Shown here: positions 1 through 5,579 of the stretch, one piece after another
Layout of the letters: every line of letters starts with the position of its first letter
How positions within the stretch are numbered: the stretch's first letter is position 1
NCBI GenBank assembly: GCA_022827165.1
Contig: JAJDTN010000278.1
Coordinates: 1-8,328 of the forward strand
Reading direction: 5' to 3'
Length of the DNA: 8,328 nucleotides
Origin: Candidatus Latescibacterota bacterium
GTDB lineage: Bacteria > Latescibacterota > UBA2968 > UBA8231
Position numbers and translations under genes: made by a program
Notes under the pieces: model-generated
Seen by the model: only the letters and a program-made list of their open reading frames with translations
Told to the model about the DNA's origin: nothing
Database searches by the model: none

Positions 1-1
1 C

Positions 2-442
2 GGCGACCTGCGGATCCGCGTGATCGTCGACTCCGGCCACGGCCCGCCCCGGTACGAGACCCCCCACAGCGCCGGCATGGACCTGCGCGCCCACCTGCGG
101 GAGGGGATCGACCTCGCCCCCGGAGAGCGGGCCCTGGTGCCGACCGGCCTGCGGCTGCAGATACCGCCCGGGTACGAGGGCCAGGTGCGCCCCCGCAGCG
201 GCCTGGCGCTGAAGCGCGGCCTCACCGTCCTCAACGCGCCGGGCACAATCGACGCGGACTACCGCGGGGAGGTGGGGGTGATCCTCGTAAACCTGTCGGC
301 GGAGCCGCAGCGGATCGAGCCGGGCGAGCGGGTCGCCCAGCTGGTGATCGCGCCGGTGACGCGCGCCTCCTGGGAGGAGGTGGACGAGCTGGACGAGTCG
401 GAACGGGGCGGCGGGGGCTTCGGGTCGACGGGCGGAGGTTAG
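2..442 (+). CDS. dut: dUTP diphosphatase (dUTPase), probably 5'-truncated by the window edge
   Basis: Hydrolyses dUTP to dUMP and pyrophosphate, keeping uracil out of DNA and feeding dTMP synthesis; cytoplasmic homotrimer. Counting from the GTG at 20, all five trimeric-dUTPase motifs are visible in order: AGMDLRA (18-24), RPRSGLA (57-63), the [13 protein letters not shown] block (75-87) with the catalytic Asp in [16 protein letters not shown] (103-110), and the C-terminal glycine-rich [10 protein letters not shown] (129-138) that closes over the nucleotide. The GTG at 20 would give 140 residues, but the frame stays open to base 2. The upstream residues (RIRVIV) resemble the usual first beta strand, so the real start is probably a few codons left of the window. 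It converges with the PhyH gene, stop to stop, 12 bases apart. The family call is firm; only the start is uncertain. Confidence 0.95.
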   Translation, partial: GDLRIRVIVDSGHGPPRYETPHSAGMDLRAHLREGIDLAPGERALVPTGLRLQIPPGYEGQVRPRSGLALKRGLTVLNAPGTIDADYRGEVGVILVNLSAEPQRIEPGERVAQLVIAPVTRASWEEVDELDESERGGGGFGSTGGG

Positions 443-449
443 CCCCCGC
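411..449. terminator. Inverted repeat at the convergent dut / PhyH gene ends (weak terminator candidate)
   Basis: GCGGGGGC at 411-418 is perfectly complemented by GCCCCCGC at 442-449, giving an 8-bp all-G/C stem around a 23-base loop that contains the dut stop codon. It sits where the two convergent transcripts must end. No T-run follows on either strand, so it is not a classical intrinsic terminator. It may only stabilise 3' ends, or be chance in GC-rich DNA. Confidence 0.25.
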
Positions 450-454
450 GGGCA

Positions 455-1264
455 TTACCCGTAGAACTTCTCCACGAGCGCAGGTTCCTTGTCGCCCACG
501 GTGGCGGGATTCAGCGCCCCGGGCCCGAAGACGACGGGAAAAGTCATCCCCGTGTCGAGGGTTCGGGTGCCGGCCTCCATGTAGGTGACGCTGAAGGCGC
601 GGCGCGGCCGGTCGGTGGGATTCGTCCCCGACCGGTGCAGCAGCAGGTTGTGCAGCAGGACCGCTTCTCCCGCTTCGGCCTCGAGGTGCTCCACCGCGTC
701 GGCGGGGGCGTAGCGGGCCTCCTCCTCGGCCGACAGGAAGTGCCGCTCGTTGATGACGCCGTGAAGGTGACTCCCCGGGACGATCTCCATCGCCCCGTTG
801 GCCGCTGTCGCCTCGTCGAGGGCCGTCCACACGGTGAGGATGGGATTGCGGTCGATCCCCCAGCCGGCCCCCACGTCCTGATGCCAGGGCAGGGTCTGCT
901 CCCAGCGGGCCGGCTTGTTCATGAACATGGACCGGAAGACGGAGACGGCCTCGCCGATGTAGCGCCGGCAGATCCGCTGAAACAAGGGGTGCTGCATGTA
1001 GGCCAGGAACAGGGGATCCTGCTCCAGGTCGTCGATGCGCCGGTACGACAGGGTCGCCGCCTCGTTCCCCAGCGTCCTCCGCAGCTTCCCGGTACCGGCT
1101 TCGAAGAGCTGCATCCGCATGTTGGTATAGCGGATCCGCCCGAGCATGAGGTCGTCGATCCGGCGCTGCAGGCCGGCCAGCTCCTCCGGCGCCGCCACCT
1201 TGCCCAGGCGCAGGTACCCCCGGGCGAGGAAGCCTTCGTGGTGGGTGTCGTCGAAGACGGTCAC
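455..1264 (-). CDS. Phytanoyl-CoA dioxygenase (PhyH) family Fe(II)/2-oxoglutarate oxygenase
   Basis: Predicted non-heme iron oxygenase that couples oxidative decarboxylation of 2-oxoglutarate to hydroxylation of an unknown substrate; cytoplasmic. From the GTG at 1264 it has 269 residues, normal for bacterial PhyH proteins. The N-terminal HHEGFLARGYLRL segment (about 8-20) is the usual first element of the fold. The iron triad is His128-x-Asp130 (in PWHQD) and His210 (in LLLHRSGTN), with Arg221 or Arg222 about 11 residues later to bind 2-oxoglutarate. The family's NGAMEIVPGSH block lies at 156-166 and the protein ends in VEKFYG. An in-frame ATG at 1408 would add 48 low-complexity Arg/Pro residues and overlap the upstream MoaD-like gene by about 100 bases, so GTG is preferred. 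That GTG has no visible Shine-Dalgarno sequence, and reinitiation after upstream translation is plausible. Last gene of the inferred operon. PhyH substrates vary widely, so a phytanoyl-CoA substrate is not implied. Confidence 0.88.
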   Translation of the reverse strand: MTVFDDTHHEGFLARGYLRLGKVAAPEELAGLQRRIDDLMLGRIRYTNMRMQLFEAGTGKLRRTLGNEAATLSYRRIDDLEQDPLFLAYMQHPLFQRICRRYIGEAVSVFRSMFMNKPARWEQTLPWHQDVGAGWGIDRNPILTVWTALDEATAANGAMEIVPGSHLHGVINERHFLSAEEEARYAPADAVEHLEAEAGEAVLLHNLLLHRSGTNPTDRPRRAFSVTYMEAGTRTLDTGMTFPVVFGPGALNPATVGDKEPALVEKFYG

Positions 1265-1311
1265 CGGGAGGGGGATGCGGGAGCCGGCGCGGCGAGGGCG
1301 CGGCGGGTCAT
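1261..1311 (-). other. 16-codon mini-ORF bridging the MoaD-like gene and the PhyH gene (possible coupling element)
   Basis: On the minus strand an ATG at 1311-1309 overlaps the TGA of the MoaD-like gene as ATGA. It opens a 16-residue frame, MTRRALAAPAPASPSR. Its own TGA at 1263-1261 overlaps the PhyH GTG as GTGA. The frame fills the 43-base gap exactly. I see no ribosome-binding site of its own, and the peptide resembles nothing known to me. Its likely value, if any, is carrying terminating ribosomes to the PhyH start. A chance arrangement is also possible. Confidence 0.3.
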
Positions 1312-1595
1312 CGAGGCCGGTTGGATCCCCCGCTGATGGCCGGCAGGAAGTGGACCTCGCTCGATGCCCCCACCTGCCGGCGCATGCCCTCGGCCGACAC
1401 CTCGCCATCGACGGAGACGGCGATGTCGGGGCGGATCCGGTCCCTCTCCTCGTCGACGATGCGCTGGCGGAAGCCGGGGTACTGCGTCTCGAGGGATTCG
1501 ATCACCTGGCGGACGGTCTCACCCGCCACCTCGACCTGCTGCCGTCCGCCCGTGAGCTTGTCACGCCAGGGCGTGGGCACCCATACGGTCGGCAC
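1308..1595 (-). CDS. MoaD/ThiS-family ubiquitin-like sulfur-carrier protein with a short tail after Gly-Gly
   Basis: Beta-grasp sulfur carrier of 95 residues. In the family, the C-terminal Gly-Gly is adenylated by a MoeB/ThiF-type E1 and converted to a thiocarboxylate that donates sulfur, classically to molybdopterin through MoaE. Visible features are the opening strand PTVWVPTPWRDKLTGG (2-17), the helix GETVRQVIESLETQYPGF (about 25-42), the IAVSVDGE strand (58-65) and the hallmark EVHFLPAISGG (80-90). Unusually the protein does not stop at Gly90: SNRPR (91-95) follows before TGA. The GTG start at 1595 lies 8 bases after the stop of the molybdopterin-subunit gene with no clear ribosome-binding site, suggesting translational coupling. 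Position directly behind a Mo hydroxylase favours a role in its cofactor. ThiS, or a carrier for another sulfur-transfer route, cannot be excluded, so no gene symbol is given. Confidence 0.85.
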   Translation of the reverse strand: MPTVWVPTPWRDKLTGGRQQVEVAGETVRQVIESLETQYPGFRQRIVDEERDRIRPDIAVSVDGEVSAEGMRRQVGASSEVHFLPAISGGSNRPR

Positions 1596-1603
1596 GGATC
1601 GGC

Positions 1604-3916
1604 TCAGTCGCCCGCCGCCATGGAGATGGCGCCGGATCCGAGCCCCGCGGTGATGCGGTCCGGACGCATGGGCAACTCGTTGAGGGACACCCCGGTGGCG
1701 CTCTTGATCGCCGCCGCCAGCGCCGCCGGCGGGGGAGCGATGGAGGCCTCGCCGACGCCGCGCACCCCGTAGGGATGCCCGGGATTGGGGACCTCGACGA
1801 TGATCGTCTCGATCATCGGTAGGTCGAGGGTTGTGGGAATGCGGTAGTCGAGGAAGGTGGAGTTGGCCATCCGGCCGTCCTCGGTGTAGAAGTACTCCTC
1901 GTTGAGCCCCCATCCGATCCCCTGCACGCTGCCGCCCTGCATCTGGCCTTCCACATAGCTGGGGTGGATGGCCTTGCCGGCGTCCTGGATCACGGTGAAG
2001 CGCAGCACCGTCGTCTTGCCGGTCTCCGGGTCGACCTCGACATCGGCGATATTGGCCGCGAAGGAGCCGCCCACCCCCGATTCGGGGTCCACCGACCCGC
2101 TGCCGACGACGGGGCCGCCCGTGTCGTCGATCTTGCCGGCGAGCTCGCGGAAATGCATCGACTGGCTGCCGTCGGTGGTACGGAAGGCGCCGTCGGAGAA
2201 CTCCACCTGGGCGGGGTCGACCTCCCAGACCTTGGCGGCGCGCTCGATCATCTGGTCCTTCACGTCCTGGGCGGCCTCGTAGGCGGCCCAGCCGGTGGCG
2301 TAGGTGACGCGGCTGCCGCCGGTGACGTCGGTGTAGCCGATGGCGCTGGTGTCGCCCACGCTCGGGTTGATGTCCTCCGCCTCGAGGCCCAGGGCCTCGG
2401 CGAACTGCATGGCCACCGAGGTACGCGTGCCCCCGATATCGGTCGATCCCTCGACGAGCTGCACCGTGCCGTCGTTGTTGACGCTGGCCGTGACCGCCGA
2501 CTTCAGGCCGACGTTGAACCAGTAGCCGAGGGCGATGCCGCGGCCCCGGTTGGGCCCTTCGAGGGTGGAGCGGTAGTGCTCGGAGTCGCGCAGGACCTCC
2601 AGGCACTCTCTGGCCCCGATGCGGGGATAGACGATGCCGTCGGAACGGCGGGTGCCCTCGACGGCGACGTTGTCGAGGCGGAACTCGACGGGGTCCTTGC
2701 CGAGCTTCTCGGCGAGCTCGTCCATGGCCTTCTCCACGGCGAAGGCCACGTGGGTGGAGCCCGGGGCGCGGTAGGCGAAGGAGCGCGGCTTGTTGACGAC
2801 CACGTCGAAGCTGTCGACCACGGCGTTGGGGAAGTCGTAGCAGGAGAAGACGCACATGGCGGCGGCGAAGACCGGTGAGCCGGGGTAGGCGCCGGCCTCG
2901 AAGGCGATCCAGGCCTCCCCGGCGGTGAGCTTGCCCGAGGTGTCGGCGCCGATCTTCACGCGCACGCAGGATCCCGGTGTGGGCCCCGTGCCCTCGAAGC
3001 AGTCGGCGCGGGTCATGATGATCTTCACCGGTTGGCCGGTCTCGCGCGACAGCAGGGCGGCGGCGGGCTCGAGGTAGCTGGGGATCTTGCCGCCGAAGCC
3101 GCCGCCGATCTCCTGGGGCACGACGCGGACCTTGCCGACGGGCAGGCCGAGAATGGCGGCGATCTGCTTCTGGGCGGTGAAGGCGCCCTGGGTGCTGGTC
3201 CAGACGGTGAGATGTCCGTCCGGGCTCCAGGTGGCGGTGCCGTTGTGGGGCTCGATGTAGCCCTGGTGCACCGTCGCCGTGTGAACCTCGGCCTCGGCGG
3301 TGACGGCGGCCTCCTCGAAGCCCCTGGCCAGGTCGCCGAGCTCGTGGCGCATGTGCGAGGCGATGTTGCTGCGGCGGCCCGTGTCCTCGCCGAACTCCTG
3401 GGTCGTCATGTCCTCGTGCAGCATCGGCGCGTCGTCGCGCATGGCGTCGAGGACGTCCACCGCCGGCGGCAGCACCTCGTAGTCGACCTCGATCAGGGCC
3501 AGGGCTTCCTCGGCGGCGTGCAGGGTGGTGGCCGCCACGGCCGCCACGGCATGGCCGCGGTAGAGGGCCTTGTCGGTGGCGAGCACGTTGTCGCGCATGT
3601 GCTTGATGCGCGCCGGGCCCTCGCCGAGGTCGACGATCTCGTCGTCCGAGGCCGGAGCCGGCAGGTCGGCGCCGGTGACGACGGCGCGCACGCCGGGCAC
3701 CTGAGCGGCGCGGCTGGTGTCGATGGAACGGATGCGGGCGTGGGCGTGCGGAGAGCGGAGCACCTGCCCGTAGAGCAGTCCCGGAAGGCGCACGTCGCCG
3801 CCGTAGACGGCTCGGCCCGTGACCTTGTCGGTGCCGTCGTGGCGGATCGGACGCGTGCCGATCACGTTGTACTGCCGGTCGCCGAAATCGCGGATCTTGC
3901 CGTTGCCGTCAGCCAT
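1604..3916 (-). CDS. Xanthine dehydrogenase-family hydroxylase, molybdopterin-binding large subunit
   Basis: Catalytic subunit (770 residues) of a cytoplasmic molybdenum hydroxylase, which hydroxylates a heterocycle, aldehyde or similar carbon using water. The N-terminal a/b hammerhead domain occupies about 20-150 and starts with [16 protein letters not shown] (27-42). The Mo-pterin domains follow: TSTQGAF (241-247) carries the Gln near the Mo centre, GGGFGGK (271-277) the cofactor-binding glycine loop, AYRAPGS (381-387) the active-site arginine loop, and GGSVQGIGW (661-669) contacts the pterin. Glu723 in GVRGVGEAS matches the universal catalytic glutamate. The AYXCSFR signature of form I CO dehydrogenase is absent, so CO oxidation is unlikely. 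No specificity residues let me name a substrate. A GGGGGA ribosome-binding site lies 7 bases before the ATG. It follows the [2Fe-2S] gene by 68 bases. The gene looks intact. Confidence 0.95.
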   Translation of the reverse strand: MADGNGKIRDFGDRQYNVIGTRPIRHDGTDKVTGRAVYGGDVRLPGLLYGQVLRSPHAHARIRSIDTSRAAQVPGVRAVVTGADLPAPASDDEIVDLGEGPARIKHMRDNVLATDKALYRGHAVAAVAATTLHAAEEALALIEVDYEVLPPAVDVLDAMRDDAPMLHEDMTTQEFGEDTGRRSNIASHMRHELGDLARGFEEAAVTAEAEVHTATVHQGYIEPHNGTATWSPDGHLTVWTSTQGAFTAQKQIAAILGLPVGKVRVVPQEIGGGFGGKIPSYLEPAAALLSRETGQPVKIIMTRADCFEGTGPTPGSCVRVKIGADTSGKLTAGEAWIAFEAGAYPGSPVFAAAMCVFSCYDFPNAVVDSFDVVVNKPRSFAYRAPGSTHVAFAVEKAMDELAEKLGKDPVEFRLDNVAVEGTRRSDGIVYPRIGARECLEVLRDSEHYRSTLEGPNRGRGIALGYWFNVGLKSAVTASVNNDGTVQLVEGSTDIGGTRTSVAMQFAEALGLEAEDINPSVGDTSAIGYTDVTGGSRVTYATGWAAYEAAQDVKDQMIERAAKVWEVDPAQVEFSDGAFRTTDGSQSMHFRELAGKIDDTGGPVVGSGSVDPESGVGGSFAANIADVEVDPETGKTTVLRFTVIQDAGKAIHPSYVEGQMQGGSVQGIGWGLNEEYFYTEDGRMANSTFLDYRIPTTLDLPMIETIIVEVPNPGHPYGVRGVGEASIAPPPAALAAAIKSATGVSLNELPMRPDRITAGLGSGAISMAAGD

Positions 3917-3950
3917 GGGTCATTCCCCCGATTGCCAGGTAGGCAGCAAG

Positions 3951-3982
3951 CGGCGCCGGATCCTCCCGGGGATCCAGCGCCG
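3951..3982. other. Strong intergenic hairpin between the [2Fe-2S] and Mo-subunit genes
   Basis: Plus-strand CGGCGC-C-GGATCC (3951-3963) pairs with GGATCC-A-GCGCCG (3970-3982): 12 of 13 positions pair, with one central C/A mismatch and a 6-base loop. It begins two bases after the TGA of the [2Fe-2S] gene. No T-run follows on the minus strand, so full termination is unlikely. An RNA-stability or processing element that sets subunit ratios is possible. Confidence 0.55.
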
Positions 3983-3984
3983 GT

Positions 3985-4455
3985 TCAGTCGCTCTGATCC
4001 GCCGCGTCGAGAACGGCGCGGACGATCTTGTCGTAGCCGGTGCAGCGGCAGAGGTTGCCCGCCAGCCAGTGGCGCACATCGTGCTCGCTCGGATTCGGAT
4101 TGACGTCGAGGAGGGCCTTGCTCGCCACCAGGAACCCCGGCGTGCAGATGCCGCACTGGAGGCTGGCGTGCTCCAGGAACTTCCGCTGCAGCGGATGCAG
4201 TCCCTCGGCGCTGGCCAGTCCCTCGACGGTGGTGACCTCGGACCCATCCACCTCGGCCGCCAGGACCAGGCAGGAATCGACGAGCACGCCGTCGACCATG
4301 ACGCTGCAGGCGCCGCAGTTGCCGTCGTTGCACCCTTCCTTGGTGCCGGTGAAGCCGAGATCCTCGCGCAGGACCTCCAGCAGGCTCTGGCGGGCCTCGC
4401 AGAGGAACTCCTCGGACTCCCCGTTGATCGTGCAGGAGACGTGTATCTTGCTCAT
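3985..4455 (-). CDS. Xanthine dehydrogenase-family hydroxylase, small [2Fe-2S] subunit
   Basis: Electron-transfer subunit (156 residues) carrying two [2Fe-2S] clusters between the Mo cofactor and FAD. The N-terminal plant-ferredoxin-type domain has Cys42, Cys47, Cys50 and Cys62 (CNDGNCGAC...SC). The C-terminal four-helix domain has Cys101 and Cys104 (QCGICTPG) and Cys136 and Cys138 (NLCRCTG), next to the molybdopterin in family structures. All eight ligands are present and the length is typical of CoxS/XdhC-like small subunits. The ATG at 4455 is supported by GAGAGGA about 11 bases upstream. It lies 29 bases after the FAD subunit, within the same inferred operon. The two bases after its stop lead into a strong hairpin. 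No signal peptide is seen, so the complex is probably cytoplasmic. Confidence 0.96.
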   Translation of the reverse strand: MSKIHVSCTINGESEEFLCEARQSLLEVLREDLGFTGTKEGCNDGNCGACSVMVDGVLVDSCLVLAAEVDGSEVTTVEGLASAEGLHPLQRKFLEHASLQCGICTPGFLVASKALLDVNPNPSEHDVRHWLAGNLCRCTGYDKIVRAVLDAADQSD

Positions 4456-4484
4456 GTCGTGTGTGGTCCTCTCGGTCGGTCGGG

Positions 4485-5408
4485 TTACAGCGAGTACGCG
4501 GGATGGCCGTTTTCCTGCACGGCGTTGGGAACGAACTGACCTCGGGCGCGCTTGACCGCCCCGACCAGGGCGCGCCGGGTCAGGACCCCCACCAGGTGGG
4601 TGCGGTACTCGGCGGGCCCGCGCATGTCGGAGATCGGGCGGGCCACGGCCTTGGCCGCCTCGGCGGCGGCGGCGATCGACTCTTCGGTCACCGGCTGCCC
4701 CTCGAGGCTGGCGCCGGCGGCGTCGGCGGAGAGCGGCGTCGGAGCCACCGCGCCGAGGGCGATGCGCACCTTCCTGAAGGTCTGCCCCCGCCCCCGGCCG
4801 GCCAGCTCGACGTAGGCCCCGGCGCCGACGACGGCGATGTCCATCTCGTTGCGGGGGATGAAGCGGAGGTAGTGGGCGCCGGAGTTCTTGCGGTTGAGGG
4901 GAACCTGGATCCCCACGAGCAACTCCCCGGGCTGCAGCACGCTCTGCCCCGGGGCGGTGCAGAAGTCCTTGACCAGGACCCGGCGCCGGCCGTCGGGCCC
5001 GGCGATCTCGGCGCGGGCGCCGTAGGCGATCAGCGCGGGGATCGTGTCGGCGCTCGGCGAGGCGTTGCACAGATTGCCGCCGAAGGTCGCCCGCCCCTGG
5101 ATCTGGATGCCGCCGATGATCGCCGCCGCGTCGACGATGCCGGGATAGCGCTCGGCGATCTCGGCGTCGCCGTAGATGCGGTGGCAGGGGACGGCGGCGC
5201 CGATCCTCAGGCCCGCGCGCGGGCTGAGGCGCAGCTCGTTGAGCTCGGGCACCTTCTTGACGTCGACGACACGCTCGGGCTGCAGGCGGCGAATCCGCAT
5301 CTGCACGATGAGGTCGGTGCCTCCCGCCAGCGGCCGGGCGTTGTCGTGGGAGAGCAGTTTCACCGCCTCGCGCAGGGTCTCGGGGGCGGCGTATTCGAAG
5401 TCCTTCAA
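4485..5408 (-). CDS. Xanthine dehydrogenase-family hydroxylase, FAD-binding medium subunit
   Basis: Flavin subunit (307 residues) that takes electrons from the [2Fe-2S] clusters and passes them to NAD+ or another acceptor. It begins MKDFEYAAPETLREAVKLL, typical of the family. FAD-contact motifs are AGGTDL (28-33) and TFGGNLCNASPSAD (108-121). The C-terminal CO-dehydrogenase-flavoprotein-type domain runs from about 180 to 290. No 4Fe-4S insertion like that of 4-hydroxybenzoyl-CoA reductase is evident. The start is TTG: a GAGGGAG ribosome-binding site sits 7 bases upstream, and the TTG lies exactly where the family N-terminus begins. It is first in the inferred operon, giving medium-small-large order as in CO dehydrogenase-type loci, downstream of a good promoter and a structured leader. 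Confidence 0.95.
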   Translation of the reverse strand: MKDFEYAAPETLREAVKLLSHDNARPLAGGTDLIVQMRIRRLQPERVVDVKKVPELNELRLSPRAGLRIGAAVPCHRIYGDAEIAERYPGIVDAAAIIGGIQIQGRATFGGNLCNASPSADTIPALIAYGARAEIAGPDGRRRVLVKDFCTAPGQSVLQPGELLVGIQVPLNRKNSGAHYLRFIPRNEMDIAVVGAGAYVELAGRGRGQTFRKVRIALGAVAPTPLSADAAGASLEGQPVTEESIAAAAEAAKAVARPISDMRGPAEYRTHLVGVLTRRALVGAVKRARGQFVPNAVQENGHPAYSL

Positions 5409-5415
5409 GAGTCGG

Positions 5416-5422
5416 CTCCCTC
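5416..5422 (-). promoter_or_regulatory. Ribosome-binding site deciding the TTG start of the FAD subunit
   Basis: The minus strand reads GAGGGAG here, 7 bases before the TTG at 5408-5406. The sequence and spacing are those of a Shine-Dalgarno site, which supports TTG as the real start. Confidence 0.7.
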
Positions 5423-5431
5423 GTCTCCCGG

Positions 5432-5472
5432 GTCGCCTGCGGCCCTCGGATCAAAGGGCCGGCACCGGCGAC
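5432..5472 (-). promoter_or_regulatory. Structured 5' leader hairpin of the Mo-hydroxylase operon
   Basis: GTCGCC (5432-5437) pairs with GGCGAC (5467-5472), and CGGCCCT (5440-5446) pairs with AGGGCCG (5455-5461). Together they give 13 base pairs with a small asymmetric internal loop (2 and 5 bases) and an 8-base apical loop. The structure lies between the predicted promoter and the ribosome-binding site. It has no following T-run, so it is not an obvious terminator, and I cannot match it to a named riboswitch. It could stabilise the mRNA or regulate translation. Confidence 0.4.
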
Positions 5473-5478
5473 TCTCGG

Positions 5479-5505
5479 CTTGATGGCACTTAATGGTATT
5501 GATGC
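5479..5505. repeat. Three near-direct TTRATG repeats at about 10-bp spacing by the predicted transcription start
   Basis: On the plus strand TTGATG occurs at 5480-5485, TTAATG at 5490-5495 and TTGATG at 5499-5504. The first two belong to 8-base copies of CTTRATGG (5479-5486 and 5489-5496) exactly 10 bp apart. The patch is clearly more A+T-rich than its surroundings and would occupy about +5 to +30 of the predicted transcript. An operator is possible, but the repeats are short. Confidence 0.4.
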
Positions 5506-5515
5506 AGGGGCGGGA

Positions 5516-5543
5516 AAGATACCCGGCCGGATGGGCCTGTCAA
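5516..5543 (-). promoter_or_regulatory. Sigma70-type promoter for the Mo-hydroxylase operon
   Basis: On the minus strand a perfect -35 box TTGACA (5543-5538) is followed by a 16-bp spacer and a -10 box TATCTT (5521-5516; 4 of 6 to consensus). Transcription would start near 5509, leaving a leader of about 100 bases before the TTG start at 5408. The spacer contains the palindrome CCGGCCGG (5523-5530). A short hairpin just upstream (AGACC 5546-5550 with GGTCT 5554-5558) might help end the RND transcript, but it has no proper T-run. Confidence 0.65.
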
Positions 5544-5579
5544 CAAGACCGGAGGTCTCGCTGGCCAGTCGCTTCCGGC

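Noticed and set aside
1265..1408. N-terminal extension of the PhyH protein from the ATG at 1408
   Set aside because: It would add 48 Arg/Pro-rich residues unlike PhyH N-termini and overlap the MoaD-like gene by about 100 bases. The GTG at 1264 gives a normal start and length.
1308..2855. Reading the MoaD-like protein as the end of a 515-residue protein
   Set aside because: Everything before the GTG at 1595 is Arg/Gly-rich out-of-frame translation of the Mo subunit. The MoaD fold begins exactly at the GTG.
3529..3552. Tandem GCCGCCACG-like repeats
   Set aside because: They lie inside the Mo-subunit gene and encode an Ala/Val-rich strand (AVAAVAA) of the fold, so codon usage explains them.
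3951..3982. Intrinsic terminator between the [2Fe-2S] and Mo-subunit genes
   Set aside because: The stem is strong but no T-rich tract follows on the minus strand, and the subunits need to be made together.
1604..5408. Form I aerobic CO dehydrogenase (coxMSL)
   Set aside because: Gene order fits, but the AYXCSFR active-site signature is replaced by an AYRAPGS loop.
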